Shown: positions 1 through 7,219 of the stretch, in pieces
Numbering within the stretch: position 1 is the first letter of the stretch
Layout: the number at the start of each line of letters is the position of its first letter
From: Thermohalobaculum sp035513135
GTDB lineage: Bacteria > Pseudomonadota > Alphaproteobacteria > Rhodobacterales > Rhodobacteraceae
Length of the DNA stretch: 7,394 nucleotides
Assembly: GCA_035513135.1 (NCBI GenBank)
Contig: DATKCQ010000141.1
Span: 1-7,394 of the forward strand
Direction: 5' to 3'
Translations under genes and position numbers: made by a program
The notes under the pieces: model-generated
Database searches by the model: none
What the model was told of the DNA's origin: nothing
Seen by the model: only the letters and a program-made list of their open reading frames with translations

Positions 1-10
1 AATATAACGT

Positions 11-105
11 TCAATAACGTAACGCGATTACAAATCTCAGAGGAATTGGCTGAATACCTTCAACAAGCATAGCCATCTGCCTTTCTGTCAAGCTCGTTAG
101 CACGC
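11..105 (-). pseudogene. possible 3' remnant of an IS66-type tnpB (OrfB) gene
   Basis: Read on the minus strand, this stretch gives about 31 codons ending in TGA at 13-11. The piece LTERQMAMLVEGI resembles the C-terminal signature of IS66 accessory proteins (LT-x-x-Q-[LM]-x-x-L-L-E-G-I-D-W). The Asp-Trp-Arg that normally follows is missing here. The segment is visibly AT-richer than everything after it and stops where the first palindromic repeat begins at 106, as expected of a foreign fragment cut by later rearrangement. The match is short and made by eye, so it could be chance; no terminal inverted repeat or partner transposase gene is in the window. Confidence 0.22.
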
Positions 106-171
106 GTAGGGCGGAACTTGATCCGCCATTCCACCGTTGCCACCACCATGGCGGGCTGAAGCCCGCCCTAC
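106..171. repeat. REPIN-like pair of facing GTAG palindromes (pair 1)
   Basis: Two 22-nt elements face each other. The first (106-127, +) is GTAG followed by GGCGGA, a 6-nt loop and TCCGCC. The second (150-171) reads on the minus strand as GTAG, GGCGGGC, TTCA, GCCCGCC. A 22-nt spacer separates them, and the outer 9 bp (106-114 and 163-171) are exact inverted repeats. A GTAG head on an imperfect palindrome, in inverted pairs, is the hallmark of REP/BIME (REPIN) elements mobilised by RAYT (TnpA-REP) transposases. No RAYT gene is in this window. As RNA the pair could fold into two small hairpins or one long one. Confidence 0.7.
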
Positions 172-251
172 GGCCCCTCGCCGAACAAGGCCGGCAGGTC
201 GCGCTTCGCGTCGGCGATGCGCGCCACGAGGACGTGGTCCCCCGCCTCGCG
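168..251 (-). pseudogene. short coding-like remnant between two repeat pairs
   Basis: In one minus-strand frame this segment reads YREAGDHVLVARIADAKRDL and then a short tail ending EGP. Its TAG stop lies in the CTAC/GTAG head of the neighbouring palindrome. All of the roughly 26 sense codons end in G or C, which matches real genes in this window and not the other frames of the same segment. The frame is open only from about 296, it has no ATG, and its upstream part runs into the next palindrome. It is most simply the end of an older gene cut by repeat insertion. I do not recognise the family. Confidence 0.25.
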
Positions 252-327
252 GTAGGGTGCGTGCTTGCACGCACCAGTCGGCGAAGCCGAACCGGGTCAA
301 CCGGTGGGTGCGGAGCACCCACCCGAT
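252..327. repeat. REPIN-like palindrome pair (pair 2, second head degenerate)
   Basis: The first element (252-275) is GTAG followed by a perfect 9-bp inverted repeat (GGTGCGTGC, 2-nt gap, GCACGCACC). The second (303-323) is a perfect 9-bp inverted repeat (GGTGGGTGC, 3-nt gap, GCACCCACC) in the opposite orientation. Where its head should read CTAC (324-327) the sequence is CGAT, so that end is worn. Architecture matches pair 1 but the stem sequences differ, indicating a related but distinct subfamily. Confidence 0.6.
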
Positions 328-331
328 ACCG

Positions 332-412
332 CGTCATCGCCCGGCTCGACCGGGCGATCGAGCGGCACCGGTCGGCGCCTTTTGGATGCCCCGGTCGCGC
401 CGGGGCATGACG
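332..412. repeat. paired intergenic hairpin repeat with GTCAT/ATGAC ends (pair 3)
   Basis: Hairpin one has stem arms at 336-344 and 350-358 (ATCGCCCGG, loop CTCGA). Hairpin two has arms at 386-394 and 400-408 (ATGCCCCGG, loop TCGCG). Both stems are perfect 9-bp. The outer ends are CGTCAT at 332-337 and ATGACG at 407-412, so the two hairpins are inverted copies of one diverged unit with a 27-nt spacer. From general knowledge, repeats of the GTCATxCCCGGxxxxACCGGGxAT kind are common between genes in alphaproteobacteria. Without a U-tract they are not typical intrinsic terminators. Confidence 0.6.
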
Positions 413-573
413 GCTGGTGGGGGCGCGCGCCGGCCCAACGCGACCGTCCAAAACACTCTTTTTTGAAAATGGCAATAAAAACAACACCTTGACCCCCCGT
501 CCAAATTCGGACGCCCCGGAATCGGGCGGGTAGCCATCGCCAGCGCATGGCGCAAGGGCGATCGGAGCGTCCC
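413..573. other. non-coding spacer downstream of the Lrp gene
   Basis: No gene is supported here. It contains an AT-rich stretch (about 456-490) unlike its surroundings, and an imperfect 16-bp palindrome at 498-513 (CGTCCAAATTCGGACG, one mismatched pair). The palindrome lies about 60 nt past the stop of the Lrp gene on that gene's strand and could be a weak transcript-end hairpin, but no T-run follows it directly. Confidence 0.3.
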
Positions 574-1074
574 TCACGCCTTCTCCGCGACCAGATGGTC
601 GCTCATCTCGAACGGCACCCCCGGCTCGTGCTTCGAGCTGCGAATCACCAGCGAGGTCTTGACGCTCGAGACGTTCGGCGCCGCCGTGAGCGCGCCGGTC
701 AGGAAGTCCTGGAAGGTCAGCAGGTTCGGCGCCACGCATTTGAGGATGAAATCGATCTCGCCGTTGAGCATGTGGCACTCGCGCACCATCGGCCAGCTGC
801 GCACCAGCTTCTCGAAGGCCACGAGGTCGCGCTCGGCCTGGCTCTTCAGGCTGACCATGGCGAAGACCATCACCTCGTAGCCGAGCGCCCGCGCGTTCAG
901 CCGCGCGTGGTAGCCCTCGATCAGCCCCGCCTCCTCGAGCGAGCGCACCCGGCGCAGGCAGGGCGGCGCCGAGATGCCGACCCGGCGGCTGAGCTCCACG
1001 TTGGTCATGCGGCCGTCGCCCTGCAGCTCGGTCAGGATCTTGCGGTCGATGGCATCGAGTTTCAGGCTCGGCAT
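574..1074 (-). CDS. Lrp/AsnC family transcriptional regulator
   Basis: This is a 166-residue DNA-binding regulator of the leucine-responsive/asparagine-sensing family. The start at 1074 is chosen because GAGGAGG lies 4 nt upstream and the protein then begins MPSLKLDAIDRKIL, the usual family N-terminus; the frame stays open to 1173 but that extension is Pro/Arg/Ala-rich and unlike the family. The winged helix-turn-helix spans about residues 7-60 (recognition region VELSRRVGISAPPCLRRVRS at 26-45). The rest, to about residue 150, is the RAM ligand-binding and oligomerisation domain (GYEVMVFAMVSLKS, GEIDFILKC). Length is normal and the protein looks intact. It is divergent from trxB, and a 17-bp palindrome in the shared gap may be its own operator. 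The effector, probably an amino acid as for relatives, cannot be read from sequence. Confidence 0.93.
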   Translation of the reverse strand: MPSLKLDAIDRKILTELQGDGRMTNVELSRRVGISAPPCLRRVRSLEEAGLIEGYHARLNARALGYEVMVFAMVSLKSQAERDLVAFEKLVRSWPMVRECHMLNGEIDFILKCVAPNLLTFQDFLTGALTAAPNVSSVKTSLVIRSSKHEPGVPFEMSDHLVAEKA

Positions 1075-1167
1075 GGGGCCTCCTCGGGCACGGACGGGAC
1101 GCGGCGCGGGCGCACGGGGCAGCGCAGCGGGCTGGCTCGGGCGAGCATTACCGAAACCGTGCGGACC

Positions 1168-1184
1168 GCACAATAAAATTGCGC
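1168..1184. promoter_or_regulatory. candidate Lrp/AsnC-type operator
   Basis: GCACAATAAAATTGCGC is a 17-bp palindrome with one mismatched pair and an AT-only centre, standing out in a GC-rich gap. Adjacent symmetric blocks are GTGCGGACCGCAC (1159-1171) and GCGCA-3-TGCGC (1183-1195). An AT-rich core flanked by short inverted arms is the general form of Lrp-family sites. It is 93 nt from the regulator start and 136 nt from the trxB start. A weak minus-strand promoter (TTGTGC, 17 nt, TAATGC at 1173-1145) would overlap it, fitting autoregulation. Function is inferred. Confidence 0.4.
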
Positions 1185-1262
1185 GCAGACTGCGCCCCGG
1201 CGCCGGAACCCCGCCCCGGGACAGGGCTAAGGCCGCCGTCGGGCGCGGCGCTGGTGCGCCTC

Positions 1263-1291
1263 TTGGCCCCGGCGGGCAGCCGGCCTATCTA
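1263..1291 (+). promoter_or_regulatory. possible sigma-70-type promoter of trxB
   Basis: TTGGCC (1263-1268), a 17-nt spacer and TATCTA (1286-1291) lie about 30 nt before the trxB start, which would give a short leader. The Shine-Dalgarno GAGGAG is at 1308-1313. The match to consensus is partial and judged by eye. Confidence 0.3.
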
Positions 1292-1320
1292 GGGGCGCAC
1301 GAGTCGCGAGGAGCCCCGCC

Positions 1321-2283
1321 ATGCCCGAGTCCCGTCACGTCCGCCTCTTGATCATCGGCTCCGGCCCGGCCGGCTACACGGCCGCGGTCTACGCCTCGCG
1401 GGCGCTGCTCGAGCCGGTGCTGATCCAGGGCCTGCAGGCGGGCGGGCAGCTGATGATCACCACCGAGGTCGAGAACTGGCCCGGCATCGTCGAGATCCAG
1501 GGCCCCGAGCTGATGGTGAAGCTGGAGGAGCACGCCCGCGCCGTGGGCACCGAGATCGTCGCCGACCACGTGACCCGGCTCGACCTGTCGGCGCGGCCCT
1601 TCACGGCCGCGTGCGATTCGGGCGCGGTCTGGCGGGCGGACGCGGTGATCCTCGCCACCGGCGCCCAGGCCAGGTGGCTGGGCATCCCGTCCGAGGCGCG
1701 CCTCAAGGGTTTCGGCGTCTCGGCCTGCGCCACCTGCGACGGCTTCTTCTTCCGCGGCCAGGAGGTCGCGGTGATCGGCGGCGGCAACACTGCCGTCGAG
1801 GAGGCGCTCTACCTCGCGAACCTCGCCTCCAAGGTAACGCTGGTGCACCGGCGCGACGAGCTGCGCGCCGACAAGGTGCTGCAGCAGCGCCTGTTCGCCA
1901 AGCCCAACGTCGAGGTGGTCTGGGACCACGTGGTCGACGAGATCCTGGGCGAGGGCACCGAGGGGGTGACCGGGGTCCGGCTGCGCCACGCGCATGGCGG
2001 CGAGCCGCGCGAGCTCGCCGTCTCGGGCGTCTTCATCGCCATCGGCCACGTGCCCGCGACCCAGCTCGTGCGCGAGCAGGTCGAGACCCACATGGGCGGC
2101 TACATCGTGACCCGGGGCTTCTCGACGAAGACCTCGGTGCCCGGTTTCTTCGCCGCGGGCGACGTGGCCGATCACGTCTACCGCCAGGCGGTGACCTCGG
2201 CCGGCATGGGCTGCATGGCGGCGCTCGAGGCCGAGAAGTTCCTCGCCGAGCAGGAAAGCGCCGCCGCGCGGGCGGCCGAGTAG
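1321..2283 (+). CDS. trxB: thioredoxin-disulfide reductase
   Basis: A 320-residue cytosolic flavoprotein that passes electrons from NADPH through FAD and a redox disulfide to thioredoxin. The FAD-binding Rossmann motif GSGPAGYTAAVYASRA starts at residue 13. The redox centre CATC is C136-C139, followed by Asp140. The NADPH domain shows GGGNTA at 153-158 and the phosphate-contacting HRRDELR at 176-182. The second FAD motif AAGDV has Asp281, followed by YRQAVTSAGMGCMAA. Length is typical of low-molecular-weight bacterial TrxB, and CATC separates it from Cys-less ferredoxin-NADP reductases of the same fold. GAGGAG lies 7 nt before the ATG. The gene is divergent from an Lrp/AsnC regulator that may influence it, and is followed by a convergent lipoprotein gene. 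Confidence 0.97.
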   Translation: MPESRHVRLLIIGSGPAGYTAAVYASRALLEPVLIQGLQAGGQLMITTEVENWPGIVEIQGPELMVKLEEHARAVGTEIVADHVTRLDLSARPFTAACDSGAVWRADAVILATGAQARWLGIPSEARLKGFGVSACATCDGFFFRGQEVAVIGGGNTAVEEALYLANLASKVTLVHRRDELRADKVLQQRLFAKPNVEVVWDHVVDEILGEGTEGVTGVRLRHAHGGEPRELAVSGVFIAIGHVPATQLVREQVETHMGGYIVTRGFSTKTSVPGFFAAGDVADHVYRQAVTSAGMGCMAALEAEKFLAEQESAAARAAE

Positions 2284-2284
2284 C

Positions 2285-2328
2285 GCCGGCGCCGCGCCGG
2301 TGGCCGAATAATGCCGGCGCCGCGCCGG
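2285..2328. repeat. GC-rich direct repeat in the trxB / lipoprotein convergent gap
   Basis: The 16-nt unit GCCGGCGCCGCGCCGG occurs at 2285-2300 and again at 2313-2328, separated by 12 nt. Each copy is itself close to palindromic (5-bp stem CCGGC/GCCGG, 5-nt loop), so the gap can form two small hairpins or pair across copies. It occupies nearly the whole 53-nt space between the two stop codons and may act as a bidirectional transcript end, though there is no T-run on either strand. Confidence 0.5.
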
Positions 2329-2336
2329 CGGGGCGC

Positions 2337-2807
2337 TCACCAGCCGTGGCGGTGGCCGAACCACCAGTGGTGGCGCGGGCGGAAGTGGCCGAAGCCGAGG
2401 CCGAACGCAAAGCGCGGCTCGGCACGGTAGTCGCGCCCGCGGTCGCGGCGGCCTTCCGCGTGGCCCTGCAGGAAGCCGATCGCGAGATCGGGCGGGCAGA
2501 CGTCGCGGTAGCGCCGGCCGGCGCGTCCCGCCTCGTAGCCGCGCTCGACCGTGCAGTACTTGGCCAGCCCCGTTGCCCGGCCGTCCCGGTAGGCTGCGAC
2601 ATCGGGGGCGTGGCCGAGCTCGCGGCAGACGGCGATGAGCTCGGTGCGCTCCGCCTCCGGGATGCCGAGCAGACCGTCGTTCCGCCCGTAGTCGTGCCAG
2701 TCGACCGTCTGGCACAAGGCGGCCCGCTCGGCCGGCGACACGCTCGCGCAGGCCCCGAGGCCAAGCCCGGCGACCGCCAGCAGGACGCATGTTGCAGCAA
2801 GGCGCAT
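2337..2807 (-). CDS. DUF2799-type lipoprotein of unknown function
   Basis: A 156-residue envelope protein. Residues 1-20 form a lipoprotein signal (Arg2, hydrophobic core, lipobox LGAC with lipidated Cys20); Ala21 at +2 does not suggest inner-membrane retention, so outer membrane is likely. The mature part carries the pattern I associate with DUF2799: DW at 36-37, GRNDG at 41-45, Cys61, Tyr73/Gly76, YC at 84-85, GYEAG at 90-94 and YRDVC at 100-104. The four cysteines C32, C61, C85 and C104 suggest two disulfides. The C-terminus is unusual, rich in Phe, Gly, His and Trp (RHHWWFGHRHGW, 145-156). The start at 2807 is set by the signal peptide; the frame is open further upstream but that part looks non-coding. 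Only a weak GGGGGTT precedes the ATG. Function is unknown. Confidence 0.8.
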   Translation of the reverse strand: MRLAATCVLLAVAGLGLGACASVSPAERAALCQTVDWHDYGRNDGLLGIPEAERTELIAVCRELGHAPDVAAYRDGRATGLAKYCTVERGYEAGRAGRRYRDVCPPDLAIGFLQGHAEGRRDRGRDYRAEPRFAFGLGFGHFRPRHHWWFGHRHGW

Positions 2808-2853
2808 GGCACAACCCCCATACCGGCCGTCGGGCGGGCCGGGCGGCCGGCGA

Positions 2854-2883
2854 CCCCCATCATACAGGCCCCCATCATACAGG
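2854..2883 (-). repeat. perfect 15-bp tandem duplication upstream of the lipoprotein gene
   Basis: The unit CCCCCATCATACAGG is present twice head-to-tail (2854-2868 and 2869-2883). On the minus strand each copy contains TATGAT, a -10-like hexamer, so the duplication doubles a possible promoter element or lies in the mRNA leader 47-76 nt before the lipoprotein start. No convincing -35 sits at the right distance from either hexamer. Confidence 0.6.
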
Positions 2884-2947
2884 CCCCGCCGCGCCGGCGC
2901 TACGGCCAGGATCGTTTCGGGGATATCTGAATCACCGGAACGGTCCC

Positions 2948-2975
2948 AGCATATTGAATGATTTCCGCGTCGCAA
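2948..2975 (-). promoter_or_regulatory. candidate promoter of the DUF2799-type lipoprotein gene
   Basis: On the minus strand TTGCGA (2975-2970), a 16-nt spacer and TATGCT (2953-2948) lie in the one AT-rich patch between this gene and the stop codon of the SnoaL-like gene. It would give a leader of about 134 nt that includes the 15-bp tandem repeat. Assigned from motif and position only. Confidence 0.35.
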
Positions 2976-3031
2976 AATATGTCCACCTTGCTCGAAGCCG
3001 CTCTGGCGCGCGGCCCTGCCCGGCCGGCCGC

Positions 3032-3445
3032 TCAGGCCCCGCGCGCCTGCCCCTCGAGCTGGGCGCGCAGCCCGGCGAGATCGCCGAGCACCCAGAGCGA
3101 GCGGATGCGCCCGCCACCGCATTCGAACAGCGCCGCGCCGGCCCAGCTCAGCTCGCGGCCGGTGGGTGCAAAGCCGAGGAACTCGCCGGTGTGCCGCCCC
3201 GAGAAGCGCATCCTGGCGAAGGCGCGCTCGTCCTCGACCACCAGCGCCTCGATCTCGCAGCGGTAGCCGCTCAGCGCGCCCGTCACCTCGCGCACGTAGG
3301 CCGCCAGTCCCTCGTGCCCGTGCCGCTCGGCGCCGAGCGAGCCGCGAAAGACGCAGTCGGGGTGGAAAAGCTCGGGGATCGCGGCGGGGTCAGCGCGGTT
3401 CCAGACCTCCTCGTAGAAGCGCGTGACCAGGCGGCGCGGAGTCAT
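3032..3445 (-). CDS. SnoaL-like / NTF2-fold protein (ester cyclase-type, function unassigned)
   Basis: A 137-residue soluble protein with the SnoaL/NTF2-like alpha+beta barrel pattern. An N-terminal helix FYEEVWNRADPAAIPELFHP (10-29) leads into DCVFRG, then HGHEGLAAYVREV, the strand pair RCEIEALVVEDERAFARMRFSG, and the late motif GEFLGFAPTGRELSWAGAALF with GRIRSLWVLGDL near the end. This order fits SnoaL-like polyketide cyclases and the many stand-alone ester-cyclase-like proteins of unknown substrate. Asp and His residues in the pocket region are plausible acid/base groups but not provable here. The start is 15 nt after the dehydrogenase stop with only a weak ribosome site, suggesting translational coupling; it probably shares the parC transcript. 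No polyketide genes are nearby, so a true cyclase role is unlikely. Confidence 0.85.
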   Translation of the reverse strand: MTPRRLVTRFYEEVWNRADPAAIPELFHPDCVFRGSLGAERHGHEGLAAYVREVTGALSGYRCEIEALVVEDERAFARMRFSGRHTGEFLGFAPTGRELSWAGAALFECGGGRIRSLWVLGDLAGLRAQLEGQARGA

Positions 3446-3460
3446 CTCGACGGCCCCATC

Positions 3461-4219
3461 TCAGCGCCCGCCCGCCACGTCGATCAGCGCCCCGGTGACG
3501 TAGGAGGCGGCATCGGACAGCAGCCACAGGATCGTCTCGGCGACCTCCTCGGCCGTCCCCGCCCGGCCCATCGGCACGCTGGGCGCGAGGCGCTCGAGCC
3601 GGTCGGGCTGGCCGCCGGCGATGTGGATGTCGGTGGCGATCAGGCCGGGGCGCACGGCGTTGACCCGCACCCCGCCGGGCGCCAGCTCCTTCGCCAGCCC
3701 GATGGTCAGCGAGTCGATGGCGCCCTTCGAGCCGGCATAGTCCACCCACTCCGCGGGCGAGCCGAGCACGGAAGCCTTCGACGAGACGTTGACGATGGCG
3801 CCGCCGAGGCCGCCCCCTTGCCCGCCGCGGTCGGTCGGCATCCGCCGCGCCCCCTCGCGGGCGACCAGATAGGCGCCGAGCACGTTCACGTCGAACAGCC
3901 GGCGCATGCGCTCGCCGGTCATCTCGGCGAGCATCGCCCTGGGCGCGACGATGCCAGCGTTGTTCACCAGCGCGGTGAGCCGGCCGAAGGCGGCCTCGGT
4001 GGCGTCGAACATGGCGACGACATCCGCCTCGAGCGACACGTCGCCGGGGATCGCCAGCGCCTTGCCGCCGGCGGCGGTGACCTGGCGCACGGTCTCGGCC
4101 GCCGCCTCGGCGTTGCCCACATAGTTCACGCCGACCCGCCAGCCCTGGCGGCCGGCGAGGATCGCGGTGGCCCGGCCGATGCCGCGCGAGCCGCCGGTGA
4201 TCAGCACGGTGCGGGTCAT
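3461..4219 (-). CDS. short-chain dehydrogenase/reductase, YgfF-like
   Basis: A 252-residue classical SDR, a cytosolic NAD(P)H-dependent oxidoreductase. The cofactor motif TGGSRGIG is at 8-15, Asp60-Val61 is the adenine-contacting pair, and NNAG is at 86-89. The active site shows Asn112, Ser147, Tyr161 and Lys165 (YAGSK), so the catalytic tetrad is complete. The sequence closely follows E. coli YgfF as I remember it: RGIGRATA, VNY, GGAIVNVSSKAS, LGSPAEWVDYAGSKGAIDSL, RVNAVRPG, ending SYVTGALIDVAGG. YgfF relatives are often annotated as glucose 1-dehydrogenase, but the substrate is not established. A short Gly-rich insertion (GGQGGGLGG, 132-140) precedes the catalytic Ser strand. It starts 7 nt after parC ends, and the parC stop falls within its AGGTGAGG ribosome-binding region, so the two are probably coupled. 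Confidence 0.93.
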   Translation of the reverse strand: MTRTVLITGGSRGIGRATAILAGRQGWRVGVNYVGNAEAAAETVRQVTAAGGKALAIPGDVSLEADVVAMFDATEAAFGRLTALVNNAGIVAPRAMLAEMTGERMRRLFDVNVLGAYLVAREGARRMPTDRGGQGGGLGGAIVNVSSKASVLGSPAEWVDYAGSKGAIDSLTIGLAKELAPGGVRVNAVRPGLIATDIHIAGGQPDRLERLAPSVPMGRAGTAEEVAETILWLLSDAASYVTGALIDVAGGR

Positions 4220-4226
4220 GCGCGCC

Positions 4227-6524
<2,298 letters not shown>

Positions 6525-6583
6525 AGATGTTGTGTAACTCAGGGCCCGGCCGCGGTCCAGACGGGTTTCGCCATCGAGAACCC

Positions 6584-6611
6584 TTGAATTTTGCGGCGCT
6601 TGCGTCAAAAT
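6584..6611 (+). promoter_or_regulatory. possible promoter of the first cold-shock gene
   Basis: TTGAAT (6584-6589), 16 nt, CAAAAT (6606-6611). A start about 7 nt further on would fall at GCGCTATCG (6617-6625), where similarity to the second csp copy begins, giving a leader of roughly 120 nt. For copy two, TTGCTA at 7059-7064 and TGTAAG at 7084-7089 are in the corresponding place but with a long 19-nt spacer. Judged by eye. Confidence 0.3.
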
Positions 6612-6677
6612 GGCCGGCGCTATCGCGTACTAGACGAAACGACTGTCCGTCTCTCCGAGGCACGGTCAAATTCGCTC

Positions 6678-6716
6678 TGACCGAGAAGCCACAGCCGCGG
6701 CATCCCGCGCGCGGCG
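6678..6716 (+). promoter_or_regulatory. conserved csp leader element, copy 1
   Basis: A 39-nt block from TGACCGA to CGCGCGCGGCG, in the leader just before the ribosome site of the first cold-shock gene. It matches 36 of 39 positions with the block at 7159-7197. GCCGCG near its middle can pair with CGCGGC at its end, giving a 6-bp stem whose arms are identical in both copies; one of the three differences falls in the loop. Long structured leaders control cspA-type mRNAs in other bacteria; a similar role here is inference. Confidence 0.45.
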
Positions 6717-6738
6717 CGCCTAGAATGGAGACACGGAC

Positions 6739-6945
6739 ATGGCCACTGGCACCGTGAAATGGTTCAACTCGACCAAGGGCTTCGGCTTCATCCAGCCCGA
6801 GGACGGCGGCAAGGATGTGTTCCTGCACGTCTCGGCCGTGGAGCGCGGCGGGCTGCAGCCCCCGCAGGAGGGGCAGCGCGTCGAGTACGAGCTCGAATCG
6901 GGGCGCGACGGCCGCACCTCGGCGGCGAACCTGCGCTACCTCTGA
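6739..6945 (+). CDS. cold-shock protein, CspA family (copy 1)
   Basis: A 68-residue single cold-shock domain, the five-strand OB-fold that binds single-stranded RNA and DNA and melts mRNA structure. KWFN is at 7-10, RNP1 is KGFGFI (13-18) and RNP2 is VFLHV (27-31), with the aromatic nucleic-acid-contact residues W8, F15, F17, F28 and H30 all present. Length is standard. GGAG lies 8 nt before the ATG. A strong intrinsic terminator begins 26 nt after the stop, so the gene is probably monocistronic. A second, very similar gene follows at 7220 with a matching leader. Whether it is cold-induced or constitutive, as many alphaproteobacterial csp genes are, cannot be told from sequence alone. Confidence 0.97.
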   Translation: MATGTVKWFNSTKGFGFIQPEDGGKDVFLHVSAVERGGLQPPQEGQRVEYELESGRDGRTSAANLRYL

Positions 6946-6970
6946 GCGCGCGTCAGCGCCGGAAATCGAG

Positions 6971-6998
6971 CCCCGCGGGTGCGCCCCGCGGGGTTTTT
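6971..6998 (+). terminator. intrinsic (Rho-independent) terminator of the first csp gene
   Basis: A perfect 9-bp all-GC stem (CCCCGCGGG at 6971-6979 with CCCGCGGGG at 6985-6993), a 5-nt loop TGCGC and then TTTTT at 6994-6998. It separates transcription of the two cold-shock copies. Confidence 0.88.
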
Positions 6999-7158
6999 CG
7001 TTCGGGGACCCAGGTCCGCTCCGCCGCCTCGCGCGTCTGCGCAATCGCGAATGAGCCCTTGCTATTCGGGCCGCGATGCCCCATGTAAGCCGCGCTATCG
7101 ACGTCACACGCGAACGCACTGTCTGTCTCTTTCGGGGCTGCCGGTCTGTTTCAAAAGT

Positions 7159-7197
7159 TGACCGAAGAGCCACAGCCGCGGCAACCCGCGCGCGGCG
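7159..7197 (+). promoter_or_regulatory. conserved csp leader element, copy 2
   Basis: Same 39-nt block as at 6678-6716, with three differences, two of them an adjacent GA/AG swap and one in the predicted loop. It ends 22 nt before the second csp ATG, exactly as in copy 1. Both 6-bp stem arms are unchanged, while sequence further upstream of the ATG has drifted, which suggests the block is under constraint. Confidence 0.45.
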
Positions 7198-7219
7198 GAT
7201 ACGAAGGAGAACACGGACA

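Noticed and set aside
106..412. CRISPR array
   Set aside because: The repeats are paired inverted palindromes of differing sequence, not regularly spaced identical direct repeats, and there are no cas genes.
11..778. 255-codon minus-strand open frame running from the Lrp gene through the repeats to the left edge
   Set aside because: It overlaps the Lrp gene in another frame and reads through three palindrome pairs; only its last 31 codons look like a possible remnant.
1075..1173. Longer N-terminus for the Lrp regulator
   Set aside because: A strong GAGGAGG lies 4 nt before the ATG at 1074, and the upstream residues are Pro/Arg/Ala-rich and absent from the family.
1285..2814. 509-codon open frame on the minus strand across trxB and the lipoprotein gene
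   Set aside because: Low-complexity Arg/Ala/Gly/His translation with no motif, overlapping two well-supported genes.
3010..3034. Terminator after the SnoaL-like gene
   Set aside because: GCGGCC/GGCCGC can pair right after the stop codon, but the loop is 10 nt and no T-run follows, so it cannot be told from GC-rich background.
6525..6608. Upstream TTG start for parC adding 28 residues
   Set aside because: The added residues do not resemble ParC N-termini and the TTG lies in a promoter-like region; the ATG at 6524 gives the expected beginning.
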